The notes under the pieces were generated by a model that did no database searches, was not told the DNA's origin, and saw only the letters and a list, made by a program, of their open reading frames with translations. A stretch of DNA of 37,271 nucleotides from an uncultured beta proteobacterium. Its GTDB lineage: Bacteria; Pseudomonadota; Gammaproteobacteria; Burkholderiales; Burkholderiaceae. Within the stretch, counting starts at the first letter, position 1. The number at the start of each line of letters is the position of its first letter. Position numbers and translations under genes: made by a program. The stretch is from assembly GCA_903930665.1 (NCBI GenBank), contig CAIYZI010000203.1, positions 1-37,271 on the forward strand. The letters are read 5' to 3'. Shown one piece after another: positions 1 to 7,209 of the stretch.

Positions 1-24
1 AGATAAATAATTCAAAAATGCCCA

Positions 25-56
25 TGAATTATCTTTGAATTTTCTGAATTATCTTT
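25..56. repeat. 12-bp direct repeat, two copies 20 bp apart
   Basis: TGAATTATCTTT occurs at 25-36 and again at 45-56, so equivalent bases lie 20 bp apart, about two helical turns. A split inverted version (AGATA, four extra bases, ATTCA) lies at 1-14. The copies sit upstream of the promoter-like element and the small terminase gene, where an operator would be expected. Binding by a protein is inference only. Confidence 0.45.
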
Positions 57-103
57 TTCGTCCTTCTAACGCTCAAACAAGGGGAGTGGATTGATGAAAA
101 AAG

Positions 104-132
104 TTGTATAAAGATTAACAAACTGGCATAAT
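104..132 (+). promoter_or_regulatory. Candidate sigma70-type promoter for the terminase operon
   Basis: TTGTAT at 104-109 is followed by a 17-bp spacer and CATAAT at 127-132. A start point about seven bases downstream would fall on or next to the A of the ATG at 139. No Shine-Dalgarno sequence precedes that ATG, so a leaderless mRNA is possible. The -35 hexamer is weak (three of six), so the assignment is tentative. Confidence 0.35.
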
Positions 133-138
133 CAAAAA

Positions 139-492
139 ATGGGAGCACCTCCTGGAAATAATTATAATCCTGCTGGTAGGCCCGTAGGAGCCGTCAACAA
201 AGCGACTTCGAAGGCCCGTGAGGCTATAGCCTTGTTTGTCGATAACAACTCTGACAGGCTTCTAACGTGGCTGGACGCTATAGCCCTTGAAAGCCCAAAG
301 GATGCGTTTGCAGCGTTTATGAGCGTGGTTGAGTACCATGTACCAAAACTCCAGCGTACAGAGCTTGCAGGCGATCCTGAGAAGCCTATAGGCCATGCAA
401 TCACTGTGAGCGAAGAACTGGCGGAGATCATGACGCTTGAACAATTGGAAAAGGTTAAAGAGCGTGTCCTTGCTAAAACCAACGCTGGCTGA
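139..492 (+). CDS. Small terminase subunit-like protein
   Basis: This 117-residue protein opens with a Gly/Asn-rich stretch (GAPPGNNY, then GRPVGAVNK), the typical start of phage small-terminase-like proteins of the DUF5681 type. A helical middle follows, with a conserved-looking FAAFMSVVEYHVPKLQRTEL segment near residues 58-77. Small terminases recognise phage DNA and load it onto the large subunit. It overlaps the start of the large terminase gene, as expected for a terminase pair. No Shine-Dalgarno is visible; a -10-like CATAAT lies seven bases before the ATG. The role rests on position and the N-terminal signature. Confidence 0.72.
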   Translation: MGAPPGNNYNPAGRPVGAVNKATSKAREAIALFVDNNSDRLLTWLDAIALESPKDAFAAFMSVVEYHVPKLQRTELAGDPEKPIGHAITVSEELAEIMTLEQLEKVKERVLAKTNAG

Positions 493-1957
493 CATTGAGT
501 CGGCGATAAAGATCAAGCGTTTTAATAAAATCAAAGATTTGTTTCCAGATAGTGGTCAATTCAGGCGCGAGCTTTATCCGCGCCATATGGAATTTTTTGC
601 AGAGGGGTTTAATTTTCGAGTCAGGGAGCTCCGAGCGGCAAATCGCGTGGGGAAAAGCGTTTGCGGAGCTTTTGAGGTGGTTTGTCACTTGACTGGCAAC
701 TATCCTGCATGGTGGGTCGGTAAACGCTTTAACCGGCCTGTAAATGCCCTTGTCGCTGGCGAGTCTGGTCGTTTGGTGCGCGATTCGATCCAAATGGAAA
801 TTATGGGGCCTCCATCTGCAATTGGGACTGGATTGTTGCCGGAGGCTTCTATCTATGAGCGGAGGCCGAAAACAGGCATTCCTGATGCGATAGACACGGC
901 GCAAATCCGCCATGTCAATGGCGGCATGTCACAGTTACAATTTCAATCTTTCGATCAAGGGCGTGAGGCGTTTCAGGCAACGGCGCGTGATGTAATATGG
1001 CTCGATGAAGAGCCGCCACTTGCAGTTTACACCGAAGCTTTGACGCGCACGATGACAACAAACGGAATTGTCATGGTGACGTTTACGCCATTAAAAGGCG
1101 TATCGGAAACGGTTTTGTTTTTAGAGGATCAGGCAAAAGAAGGGAAAGTTTGCCTTGTAACGGCAACGTGGGATGACGCGCCGCATCTTTCCGCGAAAGA
1201 CAAAGAAGAAATGCTGATGGCCTATCCGCCGCATCAACGCGATGCTCGGACAAAAGGCATTCCTGCATTAGGATCAGGTGCAATTTATCCTGTTGCGGAA
1301 AGTGATTTTGTTATTCCTGCTATTGATCTTCCTGTTCATTGGCGGCGCGGTTATGCACTTGATGTCGGCTGGAATCGTACTGCTGCTTTGTTCGGTGCTG
1401 TTGATGACGACAACGATACAATTTATTTTTATTCTGAACATTATCGCGGACAAGCTGAGCCTTCCGTACACGCCGATGCAATTCGAGCTCGTGGCGATTG
1501 GATGCATGGTGTTATCGATCCGGCTTCGCATGGTCGAGGTCAAAGCGATGGCAAACAGTTATTTGATATGTATGTTGATCTTGGGCTTAAAATAACAAAT
1601 GCAGCCAATGGGGTTGAAACTGGAATTTTCGAATTTTATCAAAGATTATCGAGCGGTCGCATAAAAGTTTTTAACACATGTGTAAATTTCTTGAATGAGT
1701 ATCGTCTTTATCGCCGCGATGAAAACGGAAAGATTGTCAAAGAAAACGATCATCTGATGGATTGTGGACGCTATTTTGTTGTGTCTGGTATCAATGTTGC
1801 ACAATTCTCGCCTGCTTGGATTGCAAAGACATGGCCGAAGCAGGCTCAAACAACGCAATTCATTTATGACCCCTTTGCCAAAGACCGAGTTCAGCAAGAA
1901 GTCGGAGGCCATCCGCAGACGGGTAACTACAATCCGCTTGACCGCAAACGCTTCTAA
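437..1957 (+). CDS. terL: Large terminase subunit (packaging ATPase and nuclease)
   Basis: This 506-residue protein is the motor that pumps DNA into the prohead and cuts it. The ATPase half shows a Walker A motif AANRVGKS (residues 67-74), a Walker B motif VIWLDEE (186-192) and a coupling motif with VTFTPLKG (214-221). The C-terminal RNase H-like nuclease half shows ALDVGWN with D309, GVIDPAS with D361 and a third acidic site in DHLMDCGRY (D438, D442). The start is uncertain: TTG 437 has GGAG ten bases upstream, and GTG 464 has GGAAAAGG upstream. Either start overlaps the small terminase gene, implying coupled translation. Confidence 0.95.
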   Translation: MNNWKRLKSVSLLKPTLADIESAIKIKRFNKIKDLFPDSGQFRRELYPRHMEFFAEGFNFRVRELRAANRVGKSVCGAFEVVCHLTGNYPAWWVGKRFNRPVNALVAGESGRLVRDSIQMEIMGPPSAIGTGLLPEASIYERRPKTGIPDAIDTAQIRHVNGGMSQLQFQSFDQGREAFQATARDVIWLDEEPPLAVYTEALTRTMTTNGIVMVTFTPLKGVSETVLFLEDQAKEGKVCLVTATWDDAPHLSAKDKEEMLMAYPPHQRDARTKGIPALGSGAIYPVAESDFVIPAIDLPVHWRRGYALDVGWNRTAALFGAVDDDNDTIYFYSEHYRGQAEPSVHADAIRARGDWMHGVIDPASHGRGQSDGKQLFDMYVDLGLKITNAANGVETGIFEFYQRLSSGRIKVFNTCVNFLNEYRLYRRDENGKIVKENDHLMDCGRYFVVSGINVAQFSPAWIAKTWPKQAQTTQFIYDPFAKDRVQQEVGGHPQTGNYNPLDRKRF

Positions 1958-1968
1958 GATAATAATTC

Positions 1969-2002
1969 GGGGAACAGGCAAGGATCGCATCCTGCCTGCC
2001 CC
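1969..2002 (+). terminator. Strong hairpin between terminase and lipoprotein genes
   Basis: The left arm is GGGG, AA, then CAGGCAAGGAT (1969-1985). The loop is CGC. The right arm is ATCCTGCCTG then CCCC (1989-2002). The arms pair apart from one bulged A and an unpaired AA. No T-run follows, so it is not a classic intrinsic terminator; attenuation or RNA 3'-end protection is equally possible. Confidence 0.4.
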
Positions 2003-2025
2003 CTAACCAACTACGAGGTGATATC

Positions 2026-2304
2026 GTGTCGGCTAACTTCAAAATAACATCTTTTGTTTTCTTGTGCAGCATTTTATTAAGTGCTTGCGCTCCGCAACAA
2101 CCGATGACCGATAGGCAGCGTGCAATTTTTAATGCATGGGCTATGTCCCCATCGGATTCGTACATTCCATCCTATCAATCGCAGACGGCTGCTTATGTGA
2201 GCAGTCCCCCATCCAGCTTGCCAGAAAATATCAGTTTCGGTAGTTCGGAATTGCCACAAGCTTATCCGAATGTTGTTTTTCCAAACTGCGTGACATGTAG
2301 GTAA
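2026..2304 (+). CDS. Small lipoprotein, function unknown
   Basis: The 92-residue product has a short polar start, a hydrophobic core and a lipobox ending LLSAC with the lipidation cysteine at residue 21, followed by Ala-Pro-Gln. The mature part is about 70 residues, rich in Ser, Pro and Tyr, with a CVTC pair at the end. It starts at GTG 2026, with GAGGTG just upstream. It would be lipidated at the outer face of the inner membrane or moved to the outer membrane. Phage lipoproteins are known as superinfection-exclusion factors and as outer-membrane spanins (Rz1). Neither role can be chosen from this sequence, and the location far from the lysis genes argues mildly against a spanin. Confidence 0.75.
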   Translation: MSANFKITSFVFLCSILLSACAPQQPMTDRQRAIFNAWAMSPSDSYIPSYQSQTAAYVSSPPSSLPENISFGSSELPQAYPNVVFPNCVTCR

Positions 2305-2307
2305 AAA

Positions 2308-3138
2308 ATGAACATCGCGCATTCATGCATAGCCTGTGGCTCGAAAAATCCAGAGAAAATTCTTTCTGCTTTTGCGCCGTTTATCTCGCATAAGGTTATG
2401 GATTATCCGAGGCAGACAATCGCTTTTGGAAATGTTGCCATGAGGCCGTTACTTTTAACTAACACGATGCATTGCAACGATTGTGGCATGGCATTCTCGC
2501 AGGTTAGATTTGGCGATGAAGAAATGGAGCGGATATATTCTGGCTATCGCAGTGTTGATTATTCTGCACTTCGTGAGAGCTATGAACCTGGCTATGCGTT
2601 GTTAAATGATCGCATCGGGAATGATCCTGTGGAGATTAAAAGCCGTGCTGAGCAAATGACCAAGTTTATCGACGGTGTGGTTGAGTTTGATAAAGTCAAA
2701 ACTGTTCTTGATTACGGTGGCGATAAAGGGCAACACATTCCGCCATGCTTTAATGGCAGTTTACGCTATGTTTATGAGCCTTTTGACGAAACAACGATTG
2801 AAGGTGCGCTTAAACTTAAAAGCATTAACAACATGACATTTGATTTCGTCATGTGCTGCAATGTTTTGGAACATATCCCATATCCGAAATCTACGTTAGA
2901 TATAATTCGACCCTCTTGTCACGAAGGAACCAAAATCTTTATTGATGTCCCGCTTGAAAATTACAGCGGCGGTGCTTGGTGTTGGCACGAACATATCAAT
3001 TTGTTTTCGCTTAATGGATTAAAAAAACTTATTGAGCAGTCAGGATTCAATGTTCTAAAAATGGAAGTGGTTGATCTTGAGCTTGGATGGAGCGTACCCA
3101 GTAAGGCAATTTACTTGTTGGCTGAGGTTGCGGAATGA
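2308..3138 (+). CDS. Class I SAM-dependent methyltransferase with N-terminal Cys pairs
   Basis: The 276-residue protein starts with two CxxC pairs (C7/C10 and C56/C59) that probably bind zinc. A Rossmann-type methyltransferase domain follows, with SAM-binding motif I VLDYGGDKG (133-141) and CNVLEHIP (184-191), the post-II signature of methyltransferase type 11/12 domains. Such two-part enzymes commonly sit in polysaccharide or sugar-modification clusters. Here two glycosyltransferases follow directly, so the substrate may be a sugar or glycan; this is inference from context. The stop overlaps an ATG at 3135 (ATGA). Confidence 0.8.
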   Translation: MNIAHSCIACGSKNPEKILSAFAPFISHKVMDYPRQTIAFGNVAMRPLLLTNTMHCNDCGMAFSQVRFGDEEMERIYSGYRSVDYSALRESYEPGYALLNDRIGNDPVEIKSRAEQMTKFIDGVVEFDKVKTVLDYGGDKGQHIPPCFNGSLRYVYEPFDETTIEGALKLKSINNMTFDFVMCCNVLEHIPYPKSTLDIIRPSCHEGTKIFIDVPLENYSGGAWCWHEHINLFSLNGLKKLIEQSGFNVLKMEVVDLELGWSVPSKAIYLLAEVAE

Positions 3139-3166
3139 AACGCAAACGCTGGATCAGCATTAGCCA

Positions 3167-3898
3167 TTGGGGGATGTTTCTTTGTTCATAATGCCAACAA
3201 TGAGCAGGCCAAAACAGGCCGCTGAGGTTTTGCGCCGTATCCGTGACAGCGGATGCACGTCGAAGGGGGCTGTCTTTGTGAATGGCCTGAACGTATGGGA
3301 TACGTATATACGGGAATGCCTACCGAATTTACCGAATGATTGGCATCTTCAATTATGGGAAGAAAATATCGGTGCGCTTGGTGCATTGAATTGGTGCTTT
3401 AGACAATATCCCAACGAACCTTGGTACGGCTTCATCGCCGATGATGAATATCTAATGCCTGAATCTCCGGGAGATTGGGACAATAAGCTAATCGATGCCG
3501 CCGGATCGTGGGGCGCGGCGCATGGTTGGGAAACGCTGCATCAAGGCAAGCGTTTTCAGGGTTATTGCGTGATTGGTGGTGATTTGGCGCGTGCGGTTGG
3601 GTATCTGGCAATCCCTACATGCTGGCACTGGTACGGCTTCGATAGCATGTGGGAATGGCTTCAAGGCCCGAAATTCTGGGGCGGTGGCGAAGCTTACAAA
3701 ATGTACTTTGTTCCCGAAGTGCGTGTTGAACATCGACATGCTTATGTTGAAAAAGCTCCGCTTGACGAGTGTTACAAGCTTGGCGAGTCTCGGAATGAAC
3801 AAGATCGAAATGCGTTTGCGGACTGGATTAAAAACGAAATGCCTCTTGTGGTTGAACGGATCAAGAAAGCGAAAGCTGAATGCGCAAGCCCTATATAA
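3167..3898 (+). CDS. GT-A type glycosyltransferase-like protein
   Basis: The 243-residue protein begins with a beta strand and SRPKQAAEVLRRI, like the donor-binding start of GT-A glycosyltransferases. It has an acidic ADDE cluster (91-94) after a hydrophobic strand, where the metal-binding DxD motif belongs. A late VRVEHRHAY segment could supply the C-terminal metal-binding histidine. The start is unclear: TTG 3167, TTG 3182 (eight bases after a GGGGG run) and ATG 3191 are all in frame. ATG 3191 would remove the first strand and overlaps the stop of a tiny upstream reading frame. It probably acts with the neighbouring methyltransferase and GT-B gene on a glycan. Confidence 0.68.
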   Translation: MGDVSLFIMPTMSRPKQAAEVLRRIRDSGCTSKGAVFVNGLNVWDTYIRECLPNLPNDWHLQLWEENIGALGALNWCFRQYPNEPWYGFIADDEYLMPESPGDWDNKLIDAAGSWGAAHGWETLHQGKRFQGYCVIGGDLARAVGYLAIPTCWHWYGFDSMWEWLQGPKFWGGGEAYKMYFVPEVRVEHRHAYVEKAPLDECYKLGESRNEQDRNAFADWIKNEMPLVVERIKKAKAECASPI

Positions 3899-4665
3899 TC
3901 TACGCTCCGCCCTATTCGTCGCTGTCTGCTGGCATCAAAGCCCTTCACATGTTGAATGATGCGCTGAACGCAGACGGATATTTGTCAATAACTTTGCCAA
4001 TGGGAGTTGCTGAATCGATCAATGTTGATCCAGAGGCTATCGTTATCTATCCAGAGATAGTTGTGGGAAATCCATTAAACGCAAAGCATGTTGTCCGCTG
4101 GCTTCTCTACTACGCTGGCCGTTACCGTGGCAACCGTGATTTTCCTGATACCGATTTATGCGTGGGCTATACAAAGCTTATTGCTAAGGATTTTGGAACG
4201 AACGCCGTGTTGTTTTTACCCACTGTCGATGAAACCGTGTTCACGCCGCCGCCGTATGGCACCATCCGCAAGGGATCATGCTTCTACGCCCATAAACACC
4301 GGACGTTTTACGGATCAACGATTAATCCCGACATGGCCGGTACGGAGATAACCAATCCCGGCCAAAGTCGGGATGAGATAATTCGCATCCTGCAAACGTC
4401 TGAGGTTATGTTTGCTTATGAGGACACGGCCATGATTATCGAAGCCGTTCTTTGTGGCTGCCCTGTTGTCTGCGTTCCAAGTCCACAATGGCCCGAATGT
4501 TGCGGCATGGAAGATTTTAGCGCAGGGATTGCTTGGGGAATGGATGAATATAACGAGGCTAAACGGACATTGCCGGATGCGCGTAAGCACTATGCAGACT
4601 TAAAAGAAGGATTTAAGGTGCAGTTGAGGGAATTTATCGAAAGGACGCAAGCATGGTCACAGTAG
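3880..4665 (+). CDS. GT-B type glycosyltransferase-like protein
   Basis: The 261-residue protein has a hydrophobic N-terminal strand and an SSLSAGIKALHML segment like the acceptor-side loop of GT-B enzymes. Near the C-terminus MFAYEDTAMIIEAVLCGCPVV (within 177-197) matches the donor-binding E-x7-E-like region of family 4 type glycosyltransferases, followed by a VCVPS strand. It is short for the fold, so one Rossmann half may be reduced. The gene overlaps the preceding GT-A gene by 19 bases. Donor and acceptor are unknown. Confidence 0.7.
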   Translation: MRKPYIIYAPPYSSLSAGIKALHMLNDALNADGYLSITLPMGVAESINVDPEAIVIYPEIVVGNPLNAKHVVRWLLYYAGRYRGNRDFPDTDLCVGYTKLIAKDFGTNAVLFLPTVDETVFTPPPYGTIRKGSCFYAHKHRTFYGSTINPDMAGTEITNPGQSRDEIIRILQTSEVMFAYEDTAMIIEAVLCGCPVVCVPSPQWPECCGMEDFSAGIAWGMDEYNEAKRTLPDARKHYADLKEGFKVQLREFIERTQAWSQ

Positions 4666-4883
4666 AGGATTTGGCGCTAAAACTTGCCGCCTATTGCCGC
4701 GAGAACCCGGAGAATGGGTTGCGTGAGGTTTGGCTTGCCTATGACGGAAATATCGCATTGCCGTTCAGTCGTGGAACGGATAATATGGTTGCTGGAAAGA
4801 ACGGCGTTGATACTATGCTGGTGCTTCGGCCTGATTTTAAGGATGGGCGGAAACTGGTTTTGGAAAAAGGAGATGCTCTGTGA
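4653..4883 (+). CDS. Small hypothetical protein
   Basis: This 76-residue acidic protein overlaps the glycosyltransferase by 13 bases. It starts with an amphipathic helix-like segment (TVEDLALKLAAYCRENPE) and has strand-like REVWLAYDG and DTMLVLRP segments. No family was recognised. Tight packing with neighbours on both sides supports a real gene. Confidence 0.6.
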   Translation: MVTVEDLALKLAAYCRENPENGLREVWLAYDGNIALPFSRGTDNMVAGKNGVDTMLVLRPDFKDGRKLVLEKGDAL

Positions 4884-5026
4884 GAAAATTTAGAGATTTC
4901 ACCAAATGGTTGAAAAGCACTCCATCACAATCTGCGTTTGCTGTTGTTGTGAAGATTTATTATCCAATGACTAAGGATGAAGTATTTCAAGTGATAATTC
5001 CGTGGATTCCGGGAGAAATCGCATGA
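4880..5026 (+). CDS. Very small hypothetical protein (48 residues)
   Basis: A GTG at 4880 overlaps the stop of the preceding gene (GTGA), and the frame runs 48 codons to a TGA at 5024. That stop in turn overlaps the ATG of the next gene (ATGA). The product begins MRKFRDFTKWL and is basic at the start, with hydrophobic AFAVVVKIYY in the middle. Stop-start overlaps on both ends are the main evidence. No family was recognised. Confidence 0.55.
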   Translation: MRKFRDFTKWLKSTPSQSAFAVVVKIYYPMTKDEVFQVIIPWIPGEIA

Positions 5027-5205
5027 CCGCGCTTGAACACGCCAACCTTCTTAATCTCAAAATGATGTGCCTGTCGTTCGCTGTGAACGGTGGTGGACAT
5101 GAGGATGAGATTATCGCTCGCGCTGAAAAGTATTTCGCGTTTGTGACGAGCCAGAAAAAGAAACCAAGCTTGCATGTTGTCCCAAACGACAATGGTGCAG
5201 CATGA
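5023..5205 (+). CDS. Small hypothetical protein
   Basis: The 60-residue product starts at ATG 5023, chosen over the upstream in-frame codon at 5002 because it forms an ATGA overlap with the preceding stop. It has a helical first half (LEHANLLNLKMMCLSFAV), a Gly-Gly-Gly-His turn and a second helix ending in a Lys-rich segment. It ends with another ATGA overlap into the next gene. Confidence 0.6.
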   Translation: MTALEHANLLNLKMMCLSFAVNGGGHEDEIIARAEKYFAFVTSQKKKPSLHVVPNDNGAA

Positions 5206-5381
5206 AAGACATCATCCGGGCCGCTAACCGCATCGCTGCGTTCCTCCCGGAATCGATGCAGCTTGAGTGGTCAATCGTTGTTCACGACACGGAAGCGTTT
5301 AAGGCTTTGACACCGGAAGAAGTTGAAGAGGCTAAGGCGCATCTTGAAGATTTGTTGAATGCGAAGGCTGCAAATGCCTAG
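5202..5381 (+). CDS. Small hypothetical protein (59 residues)
   Basis: ATG 5202 overlaps the previous stop as ATGA. The frame encodes 59 residues, starting with helix-like DIIRAANRIAAFL and ending with a charged helix around PEEVEEAKAHLEDLL. The stop lies inside the following gene, which begins at 5374. No function was recognised. Confidence 0.55.
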   Translation: MKDIIRAANRIAAFLPESMQLEWSIVVHDTEAFKALTPEEVEEAKAHLEDLLNAKAANA

Positions 5382-5544
5382 TAAAAGCCCTGCACAAGCG
5401 AAATTGATGAGGATCGCTGCCCATACCAAGGGTGGCTATGGCGGTGTTCCGCAATCGGTTGGCAAAGAATTTGAATCTGCCGATGAAGAAAAAGTTGGTA
5501 AAAAGAAACCTAACAAATCCCCGATGAGCTTGTATAAGAAATGA
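5374..5544 (+). CDS. Conserved small phage protein (SKSPAQ...VPQSVGKEF type)
   Basis: The 56-residue protein from ATG 5374 has PSKSPAQAKLMR at the start and GVPQSVGKEFESAD in the middle. This pattern recurs in small, basic phage proteins found near head genes in many podoviruses; the recognition is from memory and no role is established that I can cite. An in-frame start at 5359 is possible but would overlap the previous gene further. The Lys-rich tail suggests nucleic acid or capsid contact, which is speculative. Confidence 0.65.
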   Translation: MPSKSPAQAKLMRIAAHTKGGYGGVPQSVGKEFESADEEKVGKKKPNKSPMSLYKK

Positions 5545-5708
5545 AACCCCGCATCGACCAACGCACCCTAACTGCCAAGCCGCGCCGTGGTGCCGTCAAG
5601 AAGTTCATCACGCATCCCAAGAGCAGCAAGCATTTTGAAACGCCAGCAACGGCCAAACACGGATTAAAAAAACATGTTCCAAATCTGCATCGTCCCAAAC
5701 AACACTGA
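5541..5708 (+). CDS. Small, very basic hypothetical protein (55 residues)
   Basis: ATG 5541 lies four bases inside the end of the preceding gene (ATGA overlap). The 55-residue product is rich in Lys, Arg and His with few acidic residues (PRIDQRTLTAKPRRGAVKK, later HGLKKHVPNLHRPKQH). It overlaps the next gene by 35 bases. The composition suggests nucleic acid binding, but no family was recognised. Confidence 0.5.
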   Translation: MKPRIDQRTLTAKPRRGAVKKFITHPKSSKHFETPATAKHGLKKHVPNLHRPKQH

Positions 5709-6006
5709 CGCTAATCTTTCGCTGTCTTACAAACTGCGTGAAGATGCAGAAAAGACTTACGAGACTATTTCGGAAGGCATGCAGCATGACAATCGCATGA
5801 AGCTGCATGACGACTACGGCTACAGATGCACGGTGCGTGGAACAGCAATTTCTTACATTTTATTCGTCGATGTTGAAAAATCTCAGCTTGTGCCGTTCGA
5901 CAAACAAATGGCGATGGATCTCGCCAACAAAGTTTTGTCAGATAAGCTTGAAGCCCTAGGATTTAAGCCGCAACCTCCGAAAAAGTCACCGATCATCCAC
6001 AATTAG
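5674..6006 (+). CDS. Hypothetical protein, 110 residues
   Basis: A mixed alpha/beta-looking protein: strand-like FQICIVPNN, a helix around LREDAEKTYETISEGM, strands YRCTVRGTAISYILFVDVE, and a C-terminal helix LANKVLSDKLEALGF ending in a Pro/Lys-rich tail. It is the last gene of the dense 4653-6006 string, followed by the first real gap in the region. No family was recognised. Confidence 0.6.
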   Translation: MFQICIVPNNTDANLSLSYKLREDAEKTYETISEGMQHDNRMKLHDDYGYRCTVRGTAISYILFVDVEKSQLVPFDKQMAMDLANKVLSDKLEALGFKPQPPKKSPIIHN

Positions 6007-6118
6007 GAACAATCAATAACGCATATAGTCTTATAAAGACAAATTGTTATTATTGTTTTAATTCAATTGGTTAAATGATATTCTGAACCCCAAACCATAC
6101 TCTTGGGGTTATCCTGTA
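6007..6118 (+). promoter_or_regulatory. AT-rich intergenic leader with hairpin before the head-gene run
   Basis: A perfect 8-bp inverted repeat, AACCCCAA (6086-6093) and TTGGGGTT (6103-6110) with a 9-base loop, ends eight bases before the ATG at 6119. It could hide or expose that start. A weak promoter-like pair, TTGTTT (6053-6058) and GATATT (6077-6082), precedes it. A small stem GTCTT/AAGAC lies at 6029-6041. A break in transcription units here is plausible but not proven. Confidence 0.35.
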
Positions 6119-6925
6119 ATGGGACAAGCAGCGAAAATTAACTATGCCGCTCAGGATTTGAATATTTCGCGTATGACGCTCGATAATGTGGAGCATGTTA
6201 ACGCTATTCTTAACGATCCCGCTATTTTTCCCTTTATAAGCGCAGGCACAACGGAACCGCTTGATGCACGTTCTGTATTGGAAAACCCAATACATTACGT
6301 TCTTGGTTGCGATGATGCGGTTGTAATGTTCATACAAATCCAACCGGGAATTTATGATTTTCACACATCAATTTTACCAAAAGCGCAGCATGGATCGTGG
6401 CGGTTGCAAGCTGGACGCGCATGCTTTGAGTACATGTTCACGGCAACGGATGCTTACGAACTAATAACCCGATGCCCAGTTAGCAACAATCTCGCGCACA
6501 TAGGAGCCAATCTTTCTGGCATGCATCTTGAATTTTCAACACGTCCCTTTTGGCCGATAAAAGACGGCTACGAATCCATGAATATTTTCACGCTTTCCCT
6601 TCCGCAATGGGCGGAAAAGATTTCTGATTTATCGCATGAAGGAAAATGGCTGCACGATAAATATAAATCTGAATTTGAACGTCTTGGAATGGATGTTAAA
6701 CCCCATCCTGATGATTTTGTGCATGATAAATATTCAGGGATTGCTGTTGCGATGATTAAATCAGGGCAGCTTTATAAGGGAATTAATTTTTACAATCGCT
6801 ACGCTTTCGTGGCTGGCTATGACCCGATTATTCTTGAATCCGAAAATCCAACAATTCTTAAATGTGCGGATATAAAAATGCGCATAACCGATGAAAGTTT
6901 TGAGGTTCTCCCATGCCAACAATAG
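6119..6925 (+). CDS. GNAT-like acetyltransferase domain protein
   Basis: The 268-residue protein has the strand-helix order of a GNAT domain in its first 165 residues. A helix around DNVEHVNAILND is followed by strands HYVLGCDDAVVMFIQI and YDFHTSIL, then PKAQHGSWRLQAG at the acetyl-CoA loop position and a helix FEYMFTATDAYEL. NNLAHIGANLSGMHLEF resembles the last GNAT helix and strand. The acetyl-CoA loop is not a clean RxxGxG, so activity is uncertain. The C-terminal 90 residues are unlike GNAT. It ends inside the start of the next gene. GNAT-fold proteins recur in podovirus head/tail regions; substrate unknown. Confidence 0.6.
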   Translation: MGQAAKINYAAQDLNISRMTLDNVEHVNAILNDPAIFPFISAGTTEPLDARSVLENPIHYVLGCDDAVVMFIQIQPGIYDFHTSILPKAQHGSWRLQAGRACFEYMFTATDAYELITRCPVSNNLAHIGANLSGMHLEFSTRPFWPIKDGYESMNIFTLSLPQWAEKISDLSHEGKWLHDKYKSEFERLGMDVKPHPDDFVHDKYSGIAVAMIKSGQLYKGINFYNRYAFVAGYDPIILESENPTILKCADIKMRITDESFEVLPCQQ

Positions 6926-7206
6926 CTGGATTTAGCACAGCATCAGTCTTGGCGGCAGGTGGATTGGCTGCTGGTGTGGGCGGTATAATTTCATCGGCGG
7001 TTAGTGCGCCAGGAGTACCAAAAGTTCCCGCTGTCCCGCCATCGGCTAATCCTGCAACGCTGGCTAATGCCGCAACCTCTGGCGCATTCATCAATTCGAA
7101 AGCAAAAGCCGCTGGTGCCATAGGCCAAGGATTTGACAACACGATAGCGACATCGCCGCTTGGCACAAGTGCCCCTAACACGGCCAAGGGAACGTTATTA
7201 GGATAA
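6913..7206 (+). CDS. Small Ala/Gly/Pro-rich protein upstream of portal
   Basis: The 97-residue product has a hydrophobic, Ala/Gly-rich N-terminal segment (SVLAAGGLAAGVGGIISSAV), a Pro-rich linker, and ends with a Thr-Ser-Pro-Leu-Gly motif followed by KGTLLG. A similar tail is common in small proteins encoded just before the portal in T7-like and BPP-1-like phages. The N-terminal part could be membrane-active or a structural glycine-rich helix. The function is unknown. Confidence 0.6.
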   Translation: MPTIAGFSTASVLAAGGLAAGVGGIISSAVSAPGVPKVPAVPPSANPATLANAATSGAFINSKAKAAGAIGQGFDNTIATSPLGTSAPNTAKGTLLG

Positions 7207-7209
7207 CTT

